Shown one piece after another: positions 17,642-26,576 of a DNA stretch of 64,000 nucleotides. How positions within the stretch are numbered: position 1 is the stretch's first letter; every line of letters begins with the position of its first letter. Made by a program: the position numbers and the translations under genes. The DNA is from Fundidesulfovibrio terrae (GTDB lineage: Bacteria; Desulfobacterota; Desulfovibrionia; Desulfovibrionales; Desulfovibrionaceae), in the NCBI RefSeq assembly GCF_022808915.1, contig NZ_JAKZFS010000006.1, forward strand, positions 62,001 through 126,000. The letters run 5' to 3'. Under the pieces are notes generated by a model. It saw nothing but the letters and a program-made list of their open reading frames with translations, had not been told where the DNA came from and searched no databases.

Positions 17642-19597
17642 ATGTACGACGACAAGGAACTCAAGGAATACCGCGATCTTCTGGAAGCCCCGGCCCATTT
17701 CGAGGAGGGGTTCGACTGGAAGACCATCGCCGGAGCCATCTTCATCGGCTTTTTGATGATGCCGGGCTCCATGTACCTGAACCTGGTGATCGGCGCTGGG
17801 ATCGGCCCGGCCGCGCGCTGGGTGACCATCATCCTCTTCGCCGAAATCGCCAAGCGCGCCTACACCGACCTCAAGCAGCAGGAGGTCTTCCTGCTCTATT
17901 ACATGGCCGGAGCGGCCATGCACTCGCCCTTCCAGGGGCTTTTGTGGAACCAGTACCTCGTCCAGTCCGACGCGGCCAAGATGCTCGGGCTCACGGAGTA
18001 CATCCCCTCCTGGGTGGCCCCGGCCATGGGGTCGCAGTCGTTCGTGGAGAGGACCTTCCTGCACCGCGACTGGCTCATGCCCATCCTGCTGCTCGTCGGC
18101 TCGCAGATCGTGCAGCGGGTGGACCATTTCGGGCTGGGCTACGCCCTGTACCGCATCACCTCCGACGTGGAGAAGCTGCCGTTCCCCATGGCCCCGGTGG
18201 GGGCGCTGGGCACCATGGCCCTGGCCGAATCGGCCGAGGAGCGCAAGACCGGCTGGAAATGGCGGGTATTCTCCATCGGCGGGGTGATCGGCATCCTGTT
18301 CGGATCGGTTTACGTGCTCTTTCCGGTGCTCTCGGGGCTCATCTTCACGGAACCGGTGCGCCTGATCCCCATTCCCTGGATCGATCTCACCCGGCATACC
18401 GAGGATGTGATGCCCGCCGTGGCCACGGGCCTGCAGCTGGACCTGGGGCTGGTGTTCACGGGCATGGTGCTGCCGTTCTGGGCGGTGATCGGCGGGCTCA
18501 TCGGGCAGATCATCACCTTCATCGCCAACCCCATCCTCTACGAGCACGGCGTCCTGCACCGCTGGCACAAGGGCATGGGCACCGTGGACACGGTGTTCGC
18601 CAACAACTTCGACTTCTACCTGAGTTTCGGCCTGGGCCTGGGCCTGGCCATCGGCGTCATCGGCATCTGGCAGGTGGCGAAGAGCCTGCGCAAGGGCGCG
18701 GGCGGGGTGGACTACCGCGAGGTGTTCAGGAGCCACCCCAGCCGGGGCGACATCAATTTCTGGGTGTCCATAGCCATCTACGTGGTCTCCACGCTGTCCT
18801 ACGTGCTTTTCTGCCTGTGGCTGGTGCCGGACTTCCCGTGGATATTCTTCGTGCTCTACGGCTTCGTGTACACGCCGGTGATCTCCTACATCACCGCACG
18901 CATGGAGGGCATCGCGGGCCAGTTCGTGAGCCTGCCGCTGGTACGCGAGGCGAGCTTCATCGCGGGGGCGAAATTCTTCGGCTACCATGGCATCGAGATC
19001 TGGTACGCGCCCATCCCCATCCACAACTACGGCAAGGCCACCGTGGACTTCCGCGAGATCGAGCTCACCGGAACCAGCCTGCGCGGGGTCATCAAGGCCG
19101 AATTCGTGGTGTTCCCCGTGGTGATGATCGCAAGCCTGCTCTTCTCGCAGTTCATCTGGCAGCTGGCCCCGCTGCCCTCGGCCGCCTATCCCTACGCCCA
19201 GCAGTTGTGGCACCTCCAGGCGCTCAACAGCCTGCTCATGCAGACATCCACCCTTGAGGGCAACTCGCTCTTCTTCCAGGCCCTGAACGGGAGCTACCTT
19301 GGGGCGGGCCTGGGGCTCGGGCTCGTCACCTACGCGGCGCTCAACGCCTTCGGCCTGCCGGTGCTTCTGGTGTACGGCATCGTGCGGGGCCTGGGCCAGC
19401 ACATCCCCCATGGGCTGGTGCTCGAGGTGATCGGCGCGTTTCTGGGGCGTTATTATTTCCACAAGAAATACGGGAAGATGTGGCGTCAGTACGCGCCGGT
19501 GCTGTTGGCCGGGTTCTCCTGCGGCATGGGGCTCACGGGCATGTTCGCCATGGGCTGCACGCTTATATTGAAGAGCCTGGGGAAACTGGCGTATTGA
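17642..19597 (+). CDS. Polytopic OPT-like peptide-transporter-related membrane protein
   Basis: A 651-residue integral membrane protein with a short cytosolic N-terminus (DDKELKEYRDLLEAPAHFEEG) and many membrane segments starting with WKTIAGAIFIGFLMMPGSMY. Glycine-rich helices such as LSFGLGLGLAIGVIGIW and the loop VDHFGLGYALYRITSDVEKL suggest an OPT-like fold (DUF6784/OPT group by recall). It ends the five-gene membrane cluster. Paired OPT-like proteins beside an FtsX-type ABC transporter are an unusual context. The direction and substrate of transport cannot be inferred. Confidence 0.65.
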   Translation: MYDDKELKEYRDLLEAPAHFEEGFDWKTIAGAIFIGFLMMPGSMYLNLVIGAGIGPAARWVTIILFAEIAKRAYTDLKQQEVFLLYYMAGAAMHSPFQGLLWNQYLVQSDAAKMLGLTEYIPSWVAPAMGSQSFVERTFLHRDWLMPILLLVGSQIVQRVDHFGLGYALYRITSDVEKLPFPMAPVGALGTMALAESAEERKTGWKWRVFSIGGVIGILFGSVYVLFPVLSGLIFTEPVRLIPIPWIDLTRHTEDVMPAVATGLQLDLGLVFTGMVLPFWAVIGGLIGQIITFIANPILYEHGVLHRWHKGMGTVDTVFANNFDFYLSFGLGLGLAIGVIGIWQVAKSLRKGAGGVDYREVFRSHPSRGDINFWVSIAIYVVSTLSYVLFCLWLVPDFPWIFFVLYGFVYTPVISYITARMEGIAGQFVSLPLVREASFIAGAKFFGYHGIEIWYAPIPIHNYGKATVDFREIELTGTSLRGVIKAEFVVFPVVMIASLLFSQFIWQLAPLPSAAYPYAQQLWHLQALNSLLMQTSTLEGNSLFFQALNGSYLGAGLGLGLVTYAALNAFGLPVLLVYGIVRGLGQHIPHGLVLEVIGAFLGRYYFHKKYGKMWRQYAPVLLAGFSCGMGLTGMFAMGCTLILKSLGKLAY

Positions 19598-19647
19598 CGA
19601 GATTCAAACTGCGCGTAACATTGACCTCAAATGATGAGGATAGAACC

Positions 19648-19866
19648 ATGCAGCAAGACCCCAAAGAACTTGTCCGGAGCATTCTCCGAGAACATCCGAC
19701 GTTAAGCCGTATGGAAATCCAGGCCAAGGCCTTCATCACCTCCAAAGAACTTGACGATCTGCTGGAGGAATTGAAGGCAGAAGGGCTCATATCCCTCGAG
19801 GGCGGGCGCAATCCCGATTTCGGCGGCACCGTCTCCGCTACGTTCAAAGGGCTTAAAAGCCTGTAA
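19648..19866 (+). CDS. Small winged-helix-like protein
   Basis: 72 residues from an ATG preceded by a GAGGA site. The sequence (LVRSILREHPTLSRMEIQAK, then ELDDLLEELKAEGLISLEGG) follows a helix-turn-helix plus beta-wing pattern: three helices, then a GLI-type wing strand. It is probably a small DNA-binding or protein-interaction module. It lies 11 bp before a membrane protein gene, so the two look like a unit. Base composition here is visibly less GC-rich than in the flanking OPT-like and rpoZ genes. I do not recognise a named family. Confidence 0.6.
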   Translation: MQQDPKELVRSILREHPTLSRMEIQAKAFITSKELDDLLEELKAEGLISLEGGRNPDFGGTVSATFKGLKSL

Positions 19867-19877
19867 TTCGCAATGCC

Positions 19878-20480
19878 ATGAACTTCACCTACGAGCACTA
19901 TATCGTCGCTTGCGGTGTGACCACTGTGTTGGCTATGGTCGATATCCTTTCCGCGTTCCCTGTCCCCAGGGACTTTGTAATGAAGTTGGTTCGGGAGTTT
20001 TGGTACTGGATTTATGTTGCCTTTTACGTCGCGGTGACTTTTTGTGTATCGGTCATCCTGAATGAACAGGGCGTGATCAGCCAGCATCCTTGGTCATGGG
20101 CTTTCGGGCTAGGTCTGGGGATTCCCTTGGCCCTACAAGCCGGCATCAAGTTCAATACCCCATGGCTGCAAGCTAATTCCGCGTTTTCCGTCGGCTTGCA
20201 GAACGTAGCCGACAGGGTCCGGGCTTTTTGCTATCTGCATATCACCACGGGCCTCAATGAACGCCATCTCGCTCTCAAGAGGAGTTATCTCGCAAAAAGC
20301 GCGGAGGAGCTTGAAAAGCTCTTGTGTGACTATCTTTCCCCGGATGAGATGGGGAAACTCGAGTCCATGCTAAAAGAGGCCAAGGATAAGTCCGAGGATG
20401 AGCTCAAGGCGCTTCTTGTGACACTTCTTTTTGAAAAGAATCCCGAGCTTCTGAAAAAGTTGGATAATCCCGCAGGGTGA
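19878..20480 (+). CDS. Hypothetical membrane protein with C-terminal cytosolic helical domain
   Basis: A 200-residue protein with three predicted membrane helices at residues about 8-28 (YIVACGVTTVLAMVDILSAF), 41-62 (FWYWIYVAFYVAVTFCVSVI) and 72-92. A charged helical C-terminal half follows (KSAEELEKLLCDYL, DEMGKLESMLKEAKDKSEDEL). No family recognised. It pairs with the winged-helix-like gene just upstream, and both have lower GC than their neighbours, consistent with a small acquired unit. No ribosome-binding site is obvious before the ATG, so translation may be coupled. Confidence 0.6.
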   Translation: MNFTYEHYIVACGVTTVLAMVDILSAFPVPRDFVMKLVREFWYWIYVAFYVAVTFCVSVILNEQGVISQHPWSWAFGLGLGIPLALQAGIKFNTPWLQANSAFSVGLQNVADRVRAFCYLHITTGLNERHLALKRSYLAKSAEELEKLLCDYLSPDEMGKLESMLKEAKDKSEDELKALLVTLLFEKNPELLKKLDNPAG

Positions 20481-20772
20481 GCATGGCCCTCGCTGGAGCT
20501 ACCTAGATGAGAGTGATTGGGCTTGCCATCACGCTGAAACGACCCAAGCGAGGCTCCAAACCATACATTTGGTCGTCACCTCGAAACCATCATCAACGCC
20601 TGACTGAGACGGCGCGCACGCCTTGACCCTTTGCCCCGCATCGACTAAAAAGTTCTGTTCCGTCTTCGCGGGTGAGTCGAAAATTCGCCCCTTGACGCAG
20701 CGCGATACCTGATTATTCATCAAATCGAGCCGGTTGGCGATCACACGCCCCGGCGTTTTTCAAGAGGACACC
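20481..20772 (+). promoter_or_regulatory. Intergenic region with candidate rpoZ-dnaJ promoter
   Basis: This 292-bp region holds no gene that I can support. A TTGACG hexamer near 20693 followed after 16 bases by TATTCA is a plausible promoter for rpoZ-dnaJ-moaC. It resembles the TTGACG-16-TATTAT promoter before the cbpA heat-shock operon in this window. No CIRCE element (TTAGCACTC inverted repeat) was found. Confidence 0.4.
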
Positions 20773-20997
20773 ATGGCCCGCATAACCGTCGAAGATTGCC
20801 TCGAGCGCATCAACAACCGTTTCATGATCGTTCAGATGGCCATCAAGAGGGTCCACCAGTTCCGCGAGGGCTACGACCCCCTGGTGGAGTGCCGCAACAA
20901 GGAAATCGTCACCTCCCTGCGCGAAATCGCCGGGGGCAAGGTGCTGCCCGCAGAATCCATTGAGGAAGCGGGCATTTACGCTCCCGACAAACAGTAA
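20773..20997 (+). CDS. rpoZ: DNA-directed RNA polymerase omega subunit
   Basis: A 74-residue protein matching the omega subunit: ARITVEDCLERINNRFMIVQ, then a lysine/arginine helix (AIKRVHQF) and a conserved NKEIVTSLREIAGGKV segment. Omega helps assemble beta' into the polymerase and binds ppGpp in proteobacteria. The ATG at 20773 follows an AAGAGGA site. An in-frame upstream extension is ignored because omega begins MARxTVEDC. It lies seven bases before dnaJ and should be co-transcribed with it. Confidence 0.93.
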   Translation: MARITVEDCLERINNRFMIVQMAIKRVHQFREGYDPLVECRNKEIVTSLREIAGGKVLPAESIEEAGIYAPDKQ

Positions 20998-21003
20998 TTC
21001 TTC

Positions 21004-22119
21004 ATGACCAAAGCCGATTATTACGAAGTTCTGGGCGTGGCCCGGGACGCGGGCGAGGACGAGATCAAGAAGGCCTATCGCCAGATGGCCTTCAAGTACC
21101 ATCCTGACCGCAACCCCGGCGACGCCGAATCCGAGTCCAAGTTCAAGGACGCGGCCGAAGCCTACGAGGTGCTGCGCGACCCCCAGAAGCGCGCCCGATA
21201 TGACCGCTTCGGCCACCAGGGCCTGGGCGACACCGGGTTCGGCGGGTTCTCCAACGCCGAAGACATCTTCAGCACCTTCTCCGACATCTTCGGGGAATTC
21301 TTCGGATTCGGCGCAGCGCGCGGCCGCGGCCCCAGGCCCCAGGCCGGCAACGACCTGCGCTACGACCTGCGCGTCGCCTTCCGCGACGCCGCCATGGGCG
21401 CCGAGACCACGCTCAAGATTCCCAAGCCAGTCGCCTGCCCCGAGTGCGACGGAAGCGGCGCGGCCCCGGGCTCCAAGCCCGAGACCTGCCGCCAGTGCGG
21501 CGGCGCGGGCCAGGTGCACCAGAACCAGGGCTTCTTCCGCATCGCCGTCACCTGTCCGGTCTGCCGGGGAGAGGGCACCGTCATCCCCAACCCGTGCCCG
21601 CGCTGCAAGGGCCGGGGCCAGATTCCCGACGTGCGCGAACTCAAGGTGCGCATCCCCGCCGGAGTCGACGACGGATCGCGCTTGCGCCTGCGCGGCGAGG
21701 GCGAGCCGGGCTTGCACGGCGGGCCTCCGGGCGACCTCTACGTGATCATCCACGTGGAGGAGGACAAGACCTTCCGCCGCCAGGGACAGGATCTCGTCTA
21801 CTCCATGGAAATCAGCATGGTGCAGGCCGCTCTGGGCGACAAGGTCAAGGTGCCCACCCTGGAGGGCGAGGAAACCATGGAAATCCCCAAGGGCACCCAG
21901 TCCGGCGAGGTGTTTTCACTGCGCGGCATGGGCCTGCCCCATCCGGGCCGCACCCAGCGGGGCGACCTCCTGGTGGAGGTCATCGTGGTGACGCCCAAGA
22001 GCCTGTCCAAGAAGCAGGAGGAACTCCTGCGCGAGTTCGCCAAGCTTGAGGAGGACAAGCCCCTCAAGAAGGTGAAGAACTTCTTCAAGAAGGCCAAAGA
22101 CGCGGCCATGGGCTCCTGA
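21004..22119 (+). CDS. dnaJ: Molecular chaperone DnaJ
   Basis: A full-length 371-residue type I J-protein. It has an N-terminal J domain ([20 protein letters not shown] with the HPD motif), a Gly/Phe-rich linker ([23 protein letters not shown]) and four zinc-binding CxxCxGxG repeats ([32 protein letters not shown]). The C-terminal substrate-binding domains follow. It stimulates DnaK ATPase and delivers unfolded clients. dnaK is not in the window. The stop overlaps the moaC start (TGATG), so moaC is translationally coupled. Confidence 0.96.
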   Translation: MTKADYYEVLGVARDAGEDEIKKAYRQMAFKYHPDRNPGDAESESKFKDAAEAYEVLRDPQKRARYDRFGHQGLGDTGFGGFSNAEDIFSTFSDIFGEFFGFGAARGRGPRPQAGNDLRYDLRVAFRDAAMGAETTLKIPKPVACPECDGSGAAPGSKPETCRQCGGAGQVHQNQGFFRIAVTCPVCRGEGTVIPNPCPRCKGRGQIPDVRELKVRIPAGVDDGSRLRLRGEGEPGLHGGPPGDLYVIIHVEEDKTFRRQGQDLVYSMEISMVQAALGDKVKVPTLEGEETMEIPKGTQSGEVFSLRGMGLPHPGRTQRGDLLVEVIVVTPKSLSKKQEELLREFAKLEEDKPLKKVKNFFKKAKDAAMGS

Positions 22120-22604
22120 TGCCCGCAAACGAAGGCTTCACCCACCTGGACGACAAGGGCCAGGCGCGCATGGTGGACGTGGGCGCAAAGGCCCCCTCCA
22201 CCCGTGTGGCCGTGGCCGAAGCCGTGGTGCGCCTTTCCGAGAAGACCTACCGGCTGCTCACGGGCGAGGGCATGCCCAAGGGCGACGCCTTCGCCTGCGC
22301 CCGCATCGCCGGGATCATGGCCGCCAAGAAGACCTCCGATTTGATCCCCCTGTGCCATCCCCTGGGGCTGGACTCCGTGGACGTGCGCTTCGAGCTGGAC
22401 GAAGCCGCGCACAGTGTGCGCATCGAGGCCGAAGCGCGCCTCACGGCCAAGACCGGCGTGGAGATGGAAGCCATGACCGCGGCCAGCGTGGCCGCGCTCA
22501 CTTTATACGACATGTGCAAGGCCGTTCAGAAGGACATCGTCATCGAGCGCGTGCGGCTCACGTACAAGTCCGGCGGCAAGAGCGGGGAGTTTCGCGCCGG
22601 CTGA
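22119..22604 (+). CDS. moaC: Cyclic pyranopterin monophosphate synthase MoaC
   Basis: 161 residues. MoaC converts the MoaA product, 3',8-cyclo-GTP, to cyclic pyranopterin monophosphate in molybdenum cofactor synthesis. Hallmarks are [15 protein letters not shown], the [13 protein letters not shown] active-site segment and [23 protein letters not shown]. Length is normal for the family. The ATG overlaps the dnaJ stop by one base. A ModA-like gene 25 bp downstream fits a molybdate theme, while the dnaJ coupling looks incidental. Confidence 0.96.
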   Translation: MPANEGFTHLDDKGQARMVDVGAKAPSTRVAVAEAVVRLSEKTYRLLTGEGMPKGDAFACARIAGIMAAKKTSDLIPLCHPLGLDSVDVRFELDEAAHSVRIEAEARLTAKTGVEMEAMTAASVAALTLYDMCKAVQKDIVIERVRLTYKSGGKSGEFRAG

Positions 22605-22629
22605 TCCCCAGATTCCCGGAGGTGACGCC

Positions 22630-23601
22630 GTGTCGCCCAGTTCTCCTTCCCCCGTACTGTTTCAGTGGCCCGGGCCCGCTCCCGCCGATTCCTCAATTCC
22701 CTGGCTGCGCGGCCATACCGACACCCTGCCCGACATCGTGGGACGCATCGGGCCGGATGCCGATCTGACGATTTTCACCGAGGGCAACCATTACATGGTG
22801 CTGGTTCCGGCGGCCTTGGAAGAGTTCAGGGCGTGGTGCACAACAAAACCGGAATACACAAACCTCCGCCTGGAGAACATCGTGCTCGTCACGCTTCCCC
22901 AACCCATGATTGTGGAGGCCATCGTTGCCGGCGGGTTGGGGGTTGGTTCGGCAGTCATACCGGTGGCTCCGGGGCGGGGCATCTACCCGGATATCGTCAT
23001 GGGCGGGCCGCTCCCCTTGAGCAAACTCCGGGCTGCGGGGAAGGTGGAGGCCACGGCGCATCTTTTCGCCAGAAACAAGGGATTGGCGATTCTGGTGAGG
23101 GCCGGAAATCATCTTGGAATCGCCAGCCTCCAGGATTTGAGCGGCAAGGGATGTCGCGTCATCCTGGCCACGCCGGGCGAGCCCGGAGCGCGCAACAGCT
23201 ATCTGGACGCTGTCCGGGAACTGGGCGGGACCGAAACAGTGGAGGGCATCCTAGGAGGAGAAGTGTCGGCGTTTCCCGGCAGGCTCGGCATTCAGCACCG
23301 CGACGTGCCTTTTGCCCTGTCGCAGAACCTGGCCGACGCTGGGATCATCTTCAGGCACCTCGCCGAGCACTACCAGAGGACTTACCCGGATATCTTCGAG
23401 TCGATCCCCGTGGACGGTGCAGAGCGATTCGGAGGGGGCATCGCCGCGACCTTGACGCCCGAAGGAGCCCCTCGTCCGGCGGCAAGGGCTTTCCTGGAAT
23501 TCTATCAGGCCCGTGCCCGGGAAATCTATCCTCCTGCCGGTTTCGCGCGCCTGGAATATCCCGACTTCTGGCGGGAGCTCGATCTGGACGCGCCGCAATG
23601 A
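22630..23601 (+). CDS. Leaderless ModA/PBP-type substrate-binding-like protein
   Basis: 323 residues from a GTG start with a GGAGGTG site upstream. The fold looks like a type 2 periplasmic binding protein of the molybdate ModA group (LTIFTEGNHYMVLVPAAL, GLAILVRAGNHLGIASLQDL, GARNSYLDAVRELGG, LSQNLADAGIIFRHLAEHY). There is no signal peptide: the first 40 residues are Pro/Ser-rich and polar, so it may be cytosolic. Sitting after moaC, it could sense or buffer an oxyanion for cofactor synthesis. That is an inference. No membrane component or ATPase of a transporter lies beside it. Confidence 0.65.
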   Translation: MSPSSPSPVLFQWPGPAPADSSIPWLRGHTDTLPDIVGRIGPDADLTIFTEGNHYMVLVPAALEEFRAWCTTKPEYTNLRLENIVLVTLPQPMIVEAIVAGGLGVGSAVIPVAPGRGIYPDIVMGGPLPLSKLRAAGKVEATAHLFARNKGLAILVRAGNHLGIASLQDLSGKGCRVILATPGEPGARNSYLDAVRELGGTETVEGILGGEVSAFPGRLGIQHRDVPFALSQNLADAGIIFRHLAEHYQRTYPDIFESIPVDGAERFGGGIAATLTPEGAPRPAARAFLEFYQARAREIYPPAGFARLEYPDFWRELDLDAPQ

Positions 23602-23628
23602 ACCTGGACCGGGCCGGACGTCTCGCTC

Positions 23629-24921
23629 TTATGCCTCGCCTTTCTCTTCCGGCATGCTTGCCCACACGTCGCGCAACGTCTGGGTCGACCCTTCCAGGCA
23701 TGAGGCGCTCAGGCGCTTCTTGACATCCTTAAGCGTCGGGTAACGCTCGGCGAGATCCTCCACGGGCGTCTCCCCGCGCAGTCCCTCCCAGGCCACGACC
23801 AGCTCCCCCACGGTGATCTTGTCCGGCGCGGCGGCCAGCACGTAGCGCTCGCCGTTCTCGTCGCTGTCGGCGTGCACGGCCACACCCATCCTCACGAGCT
23901 TTCGCATCTCCTGCGCCACCAGCTTGACCGGCACGCCAAGGGGCTCGGCGGCCTCCATGTCCGAGAGGGGCGACTGCCTGTTCTCGGCCCGTTCGGTGAG
24001 CATGAGCGCGAGCAGCAGGGCCAGGTCGCGCCTGTCCGAGAACGAGTAGTGCCTGACGGTGTCCTCGTGGACCACGCGGGTGAAGTTCTGCACGGCGTTG
24101 GCGATCTCGGCCCCGGCCAGCACGATGAGCCAGCTGATGTAGAGCCAGACGAGAAGGAGCGGAATCTGGGCGAAGCTGCCGTAGATGGCGTTGTAGCCGG
24201 AAACGCCGATCTGGTACTTGATGTAGACGGCCTGGGTGCTCTGCCAGGCGAATCCGGCGCAGGCCGCTCCCGTGGTGGCGGCGGTGGCGGAAACCTTCAC
24301 GTTGGGCAGGAATTTGTAGAGGATGAAGAGCGAGATGGCCACCATCAGCATGGGGACGGCCTTCACGGCCAGGGTGATGGCTTGGTTGAACAGTTCGATC
24401 TCGCGCAGCCATTGGATTACGGAAGCGTTCTGGAAGGTGGCCGTGACGCTGAAGGCGGCCAGGATGAAAACGGGGCAGACCAGAACCACGGTGAGGTAGT
24501 TGGAGAACCGGCTCCAGAGGCCGCGTTTCGACTTGGCGTGCCAGATGATGTTGAAAGCCTCCTCCATGGTTGAGAGCAGGCCCATGGAGGTGACGAAGAG
24601 CGTTGCCACGCCGATGAATCCCAGGGCCTTCACGTTGGTGTTCTGGATGTAGCCCAGAACGGCGTCCACCACGTCGGACTTTTCGGCGGTGAGGCGCATG
24701 AGCACGTCGCGCAGGAAGGGGGCTTCGTATATGCCGAAGCCCTTGGACACGGAAAAGGCCACGGCCAGGAGCGGCACCAGGGAGAGCACCGTCGTGTAGC
24801 TGAGCGACGAGGCCAGCAGGAAGCCCCGGTTGCCCAGGAAGGACGCCGTGACGAACCGCAGCCAGGAGAAGATGAAGGGCGCTTTGGTCATGGTATGGTG
24901 CCGGGTGTTTTCGGCATCCAT
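23629..24921 (-). CDS. YihY/virulence factor BrkB family membrane protein
   Basis: 430 residues. The N-terminal 300 form the six-helix YihY/BrkB domain (ASSLSYTTVLSLVPLLAVAFSV, LLSTMEEAFNIIWHAKSKRG, YGSFAQIPLLLVWLYISWLIVLAGAEIANA). A cytosolic C-terminal region of about 125 residues looks like a winged-helix domain. The family was once called ribonuclease BN, but its members are membrane proteins of uncertain function. No ribosome-binding site is visible at the first ATG (24921). The ATG at 24891 (MTKAPFIFSWLRF) is an equally good start. It converges with the ModA-like gene, with 27 bp between stops. Confidence 0.85.
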   Translation of the reverse strand: MDAENTRHHTMTKAPFIFSWLRFVTASFLGNRGFLLASSLSYTTVLSLVPLLAVAFSVSKGFGIYEAPFLRDVLMRLTAEKSDVVDAVLGYIQNTNVKALGFIGVATLFVTSMGLLSTMEEAFNIIWHAKSKRGLWSRFSNYLTVVLVCPVFILAAFSVTATFQNASVIQWLREIELFNQAITLAVKAVPMLMVAISLFILYKFLPNVKVSATAATTGAACAGFAWQSTQAVYIKYQIGVSGYNAIYGSFAQIPLLLVWLYISWLIVLAGAEIANAVQNFTRVVHEDTVRHYSFSDRRDLALLLALMLTERAENRQSPLSDMEAAEPLGVPVKLVAQEMRKLVRMGVAVHADSDENGERYVLAAAPDKITVGELVVAWEGLRGETPVEDLAERYPTLKDVKKRLSASCLEGSTQTLRDVWASMPEEKGEA

Positions 24922-25074
24922 ACCAGGGGAGGGCGCGGCTGACGACGAATAATTTCAGCGGCAAAGCGTCGGCGGGCTCATCTTGACAGCGGCAAGGGGC
25001 GGCGGATAGCTCAGGCGAGCAACATGGATGTCGGAGTACCAAGCCGAAAACTGCAGCAAACGCGAGGAGTTTCG

Positions 25075-26421
25075 ATGGAGTCCAAGATCATCCTGCCGGA
25101 AAGGGAAATGCCCCGCGAGTGGTACAACGCCTTGCCGGACCTGCCCACGCCCCTGGCCCCGCCGCTCGATCCCGGTTCCGGGCAGCCCATTTCTCCAGAC
25201 ATGCTGGCCCCCATCTTTCCCATGGGAATCATCGAGCAGGAAGTCAGCCCCAAGCGCTTCATCGACATCCCCGAGCCGGTGCTGGACATCTACCGTCTGT
25301 ACCGTCCGACGCCCCTGGTGCGCGCCCGCAGGCTGGAAGATGCGCTCGGCGTCAAGTGCAAGATCTACTACAAGGACGAATCGCGCTCCCCGGCCGGGTC
25401 GCACAAGCCCAACACCGCCGTACCCCAGGCGTACTACAACAAACTCGAGGGCGTGAAGCGCCTGGCCACCGAGACTGGCGCGGGCCAGTGGGGCACGGCC
25501 CTTTCGTTTGCCTGCAAGATGTTCGGGCTGGACTGCACGGTGTACATGGTGAAGGTCAGTTACAATCAGAAGCCGTACCGGCGCATCCTGATCCAGTCCT
25601 ACGGGGCGGAGATATTCCCCTCGCCTTCGGACAAGACTGGAGTGGGGCGGGCCGTGCTGGCAAAGGATCCGGACTGCCAGGGCAGCCTGGGGCTGGCCAT
25701 ATCCGAGGCCGTGGAGGACGCGGCCACACACGCCGACACCAAGTACGCCCTGGGGAGCGTCCTCAACCACGTGGTGCTGCACCAAACCATCATCGGCCAG
25801 GAGACCGAGAAGCAGCTGGTCATGGCCGGTGAGAAGCCGGACTATCTGGTTGGCTGCGTGGGTGGCGGGAGCAACTTCGGCGGCCTGGTGCTGCCGTTTC
25901 TGCCGCGCAAGCTCGCCGGGGAGAGGATCACCTTCGTGGCCGCCGAGCCCAAGGCCTGCCCGACGCTCACGCGCGGGCAGTTCCGCTACGACTACGGCGA
26001 CGTGGCCCGGCTCACGCCGCTTCTGAAGATGCACACCCTGGGGCACAACTACATGCCCGCGCCCATCCACGCGGGCGGCCTGCGCTACCACGGCGACGCG
26101 CCCATCATCTGCAACTTGGCCGCCGAGGGGCTTATCGACGCCCGGGCCTATTTCCAGAACGACTGCTTCGAAGCGGCCAAGCTCTTCCAGGCCACGGAGG
26201 GGTTCCTGCCCGCGCCAGAGACCTCCCACGCCATCAAGGCGGCCATCGACGTTGCCCGCGAGGCAGAGCCCGGGCAGGTGGTGGTGTTTCTGTTCTCGGG
26301 GCACGGGCTTCTGGACCTGGCCTCCTACGACGCCTACATGCAGGGCAATCTGGTGGACTTCGAGCACTCCGAGGAGGACATCCGGGAATCGCTCAAGGCC
26401 TGCCCGGAGATCGAAGTCTAG
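25075..26421 (+). CDS. TrpB-like pyridoxal-phosphate-dependent enzyme (type 2 tryptophan synthase beta)
   Basis: 448 residues, longer than canonical TrpB (about 400), with the TrpB2 features: an N-terminal extension ([11 protein letters not shown]), [15 protein letters not shown] and [11 protein letters not shown], whose Lys111 should bind [16 protein letters not shown] binds the cofactor phosphate. TrpB condenses indole and serine to tryptophan. Type 2 enzymes often act without TrpA, or with serine or phosphoserine analogues. No trpA is adjacent, as expected for TrpB2. I start at the ATG after GAGGAG rather than at 25024. A GC hairpin at 26477-26504 ends the transcript. Confidence 0.9.
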   Translation: MESKIILPEREMPREWYNALPDLPTPLAPPLDPGSGQPISPDMLAPIFPMGIIEQEVSPKRFIDIPEPVLDIYRLYRPTPLVRARRLEDALGVKCKIYYKDESRSPAGSHKPNTAVPQAYYNKLEGVKRLATETGAGQWGTALSFACKMFGLDCTVYMVKVSYNQKPYRRILIQSYGAEIFPSPSDKTGVGRAVLAKDPDCQGSLGLAISEAVEDAATHADTKYALGSVLNHVVLHQTIIGQETEKQLVMAGEKPDYLVGCVGGGSNFGGLVLPFLPRKLAGERITFVAAEPKACPTLTRGQFRYDYGDVARLTPLLKMHTLGHNYMPAPIHAGGLRYHGDAPIICNLAAEGLIDARAYFQNDCFEAAKLFQATEGFLPAPETSHAIKAAIDVAREAEPGQVVVFLFSGHGLLDLASYDAYMQGNLVDFEHSEEDIRESLKACPEIEV

Positions 26422-26476
26422 CGGCGTCGCGAGGTTCAGCGGGTCGCTGGGACACCTTGCGGCCAAGAAAACGAAC

Positions 26477-26504
26477 GAGGCCGCCGGATCGCTCCGGCGG
26501 CCTC
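26477..26504 (+). terminator. Terminator after trpB2
   Basis: A perfect 12-bp stem (GAGGCCGCCGGA/TCCGGCGGCCTC) with a TCGC loop is followed by a weak T-rich tail. It lies 56 bases after the trpB2 stop. The weak tail lowers confidence slightly. Confidence 0.7.
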
Positions 26505-26576
26505 TGCTGTTTCAGGGATGACCGTGTGGGCGGCGGCAGGTGCGCACTCGGTAACCCGCCCCACAGCCCGTAGGAG

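Noticed and set aside
15488-19462. A 1324-codon open frame antisense to the two OPT-like genes
   Set aside because: The composition is the same His/Gln/Glu/Gly-rich type as other shadows. The sense frames show clear membrane proteins with correct starts.
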